The position numbers and the translations under genes are program-made. From Pyropia yezoensis (taxonomy: Eukaryota; Rhodophyta; Bangiophyceae; Bangiales; Bangiaceae): a DNA stretch of 64,000 bases. The stretch lies in NCBI GenBank assembly GCA_009829735.1, contig CM020618.1:10755119-10819118 (forward strand), in the 5' to 3' direction. Numbering within the stretch: position 1 is the stretch's first letter; each line of letters begins with the position of its first letter. Below are positions 62,811 to 64,000 of the stretch, in pieces. The notes beneath the pieces are model-generated. The model worked only from the letters and a program-made list of their open reading frames with translations. It had not been told where the DNA came from and did not search any database.

Positions 62811-63117
62811 GAGAGATGTCCTCCTTTTCCTGGAAAGATTGCGTTGCAACGATTGCTACGCCGTTCAGCCCATTGACTGTCCACAGACATCAGCGAGGGA
62901 GTCGGTCTGACTGTCAGACACTCGGCAAGCCAAGCGATAGCAAGGCGATTTGGGCACGCTCGTCTCTGGCGGGTCGCGGGCGCCGTCACCACCCGAATGA
63001 CCCTGTGGAAGGCGGCTGCAGCGCAAGCAAGGCGCGATGATGATGATACGAACCAGCCACTGGGCCCTTTGAGGAGGTGGGTCCCACGCGAGGGAACCAC
63101 AACCCCCTTGCGGCCGT

Positions 63118-63160
<43 letters not shown>

Positions 63161-63587
63161 CTAGTCACGACCGCATGGGAGAACCGTCCCCTACACTCTC
63201 CCCTACAGAGCCGGCGGACGACCCGGGCCTCCCCCCTCCGGCCGCGGGGGCGGTGGCCTGCTCACCCGCGCGTGGCACCCGCACCCCCCCCCCCGACGAG
63301 CGACTTGGCCACCCCGCACGGCCGTGGGCCGGGGGCGGGGGGGGGGCGCTAGTCACCCCCGTGAGGTAGAATCGTCCCCAGCGGGGGCGTGGCGTGAGAC
63401 TGGGTCCCCTGGCTCGCCGCCCACAGCCCCGCCCTGGCCGCCGCAACCTCCGCGTGCTCCCCGGCACTCAGCTAGACGCGTTGTGGGCGACACCCTCCCG
63501 CGGGACCCGGGGCTGCCGCCCCTCGTCCTGGCGTTCATTTGTGCGGCGGCGGGGGACGCATGGCTCCATGCGCCTCTCATGCGCCAA
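62811..63587. other. Noncoding region with a 43-nt G run
   Basis: No gene is supported. Pure G run at 63118-63160. Two related segments follow it: CTAGTCACGACCG...GAACCGTCCCC from 63161 and CTAGTCACCCCCG...GAATCGTCCCC from 63350, each preceded by a G run. Confidence 0.4.
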
Positions 63588-63805
63588 GACTTCCTTGGAA
63601 AAGAACACGCCAGTCTGTTTCCACTCACACCAGCAAGCGGCGACGAAGGGGCGGCCGTCCCCCCCCCCGACCAACCCCCCCCCCCCCCCCCCCCCCCCCC
63701 CCGCTCACACCCACCACAAGGCTTCCATGGAGAATAAGACGCCACTCTGCTTTCGCTCACACAAACAAGTGGCGACGACAGCGCGGGCATCCCCCCCCAC
63801 CTAGC
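63588..63805. repeat. ~132-bp tandem repeat, two diverged copies
   Basis: Segments beginning CTTCCTTGGAAAAGAACACG (63590) and CTTCCATGGAGAATAAGACG (63722) share CTCTGTTT/CTCTGCTT-CACTCACAC and AGCGGCGACGA/AGTGGCGACGA, then a C-rich end. A 28-nt C run lies at 63675-63702. No gene is supported in the rest of the window to 64000. Confidence 0.7.
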
Positions 63806-64000
63806 ACGCACACCCCCACACCCCCCCCCACGAAGCGCGCCCCGAAGGCCGCCCGTCCGCCGCCCATGCTGCCAACAGGTGCCCCACACCCGCCACCGCA
63901 CACGCCACCACCCACGACGACGAGACCGCCGCCGCGACCAGTTACCGCCTCGCTGCGGCGCGTCGCCGTCGTCGTCGCCCGCCCGTCGCCGATGACAGCC

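Overview
The window reads as nuclear DNA of a GC-rich eukaryote, most likely a bangiophyte red alga of the Porphyra/Pyropia type. This is inferred from composition and architecture, not from a marker gene. Most genes are long and intronless, with only two short introns convincingly visible. Intergenic DNA is packed with C or G homopolymers of 24-43 nt. The proteins are eukaryotic: a Sen1/UPF1-type helicase, a TMEM62-like phosphoesterase, a RING-H2 protein, a HIRAN-domain protein and a secreted malectin/IPT/beta-propeller protein. No rRNA, tRNA or CRISPR array was seen.

Layout. 1-4.6 kb: a small spliced HIRAN-domain gene (+), then two tandem copies of a ~327-bp dispersed repeat (called R here). 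4.65-9.83 kb: intact helicase gene 1 (-), with a further R copy just upstream of its start (9.96-10.44 kb). 11.1-12.4 kb: an RGG-box/coiled-coil protein (-). 12.4-16.7 kb: noncoding, repeat-rich, ending in an inverted R copy. 16.8-18.9 kb: a C2HC-finger protein (+) whose repetitive tail is interrupted by a 474-N gap. 19-22.8 kb: extremely G/C-rich DNA with one weak secreted-protein candidate. 22.9-27.4 kb: two tandem paralogous single-pass membrane proteins (-). 28.9-29.6 kb: a small polytopic membrane protein (-). 30.5-35.7 kb: a 1,712-residue secreted protein (-) with five malectin domains, a PKD-like region, a PA14-like region, two IPT/TIG domains and a sugar-dehydrogenase-like propeller. 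36.9-39.2 kb: TMEM62-like membrane phosphoesterase (+). 42.2-44.6 kb: RING-H2 protein (+). 46.1-47.3 kb: orphan ORF (+). 47.4-48.3 kb: a 74/75-bp minisatellite.

48.3-62.1 kb holds a second helicase gene together with a tyrosine-recombinase-like fragment. A 5.77-kb block containing both (48256-54026) recurs at 54527-60283 on the other side of a 500-N gap. The block boundaries coincide exactly with the gap edges and the copies differ almost only by 1-nt indels. This looks like two overlapping contig ends that were never merged, so there is probably one such locus, not two. Independently of those indels, both copies share a real in-frame TGA within the helicase reading frame. 62-64 kb contains diverged R copies and more repeats.

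No operon-like organisation is expected or seen. The recurring theme is the helicase locus: two paralogs share their 5' flank (R repeats), coding region and start of the 3' flank, and one lies next to a recombinase-like fragment. It may therefore be a segmental duplication or the cargo of a large mobile element.
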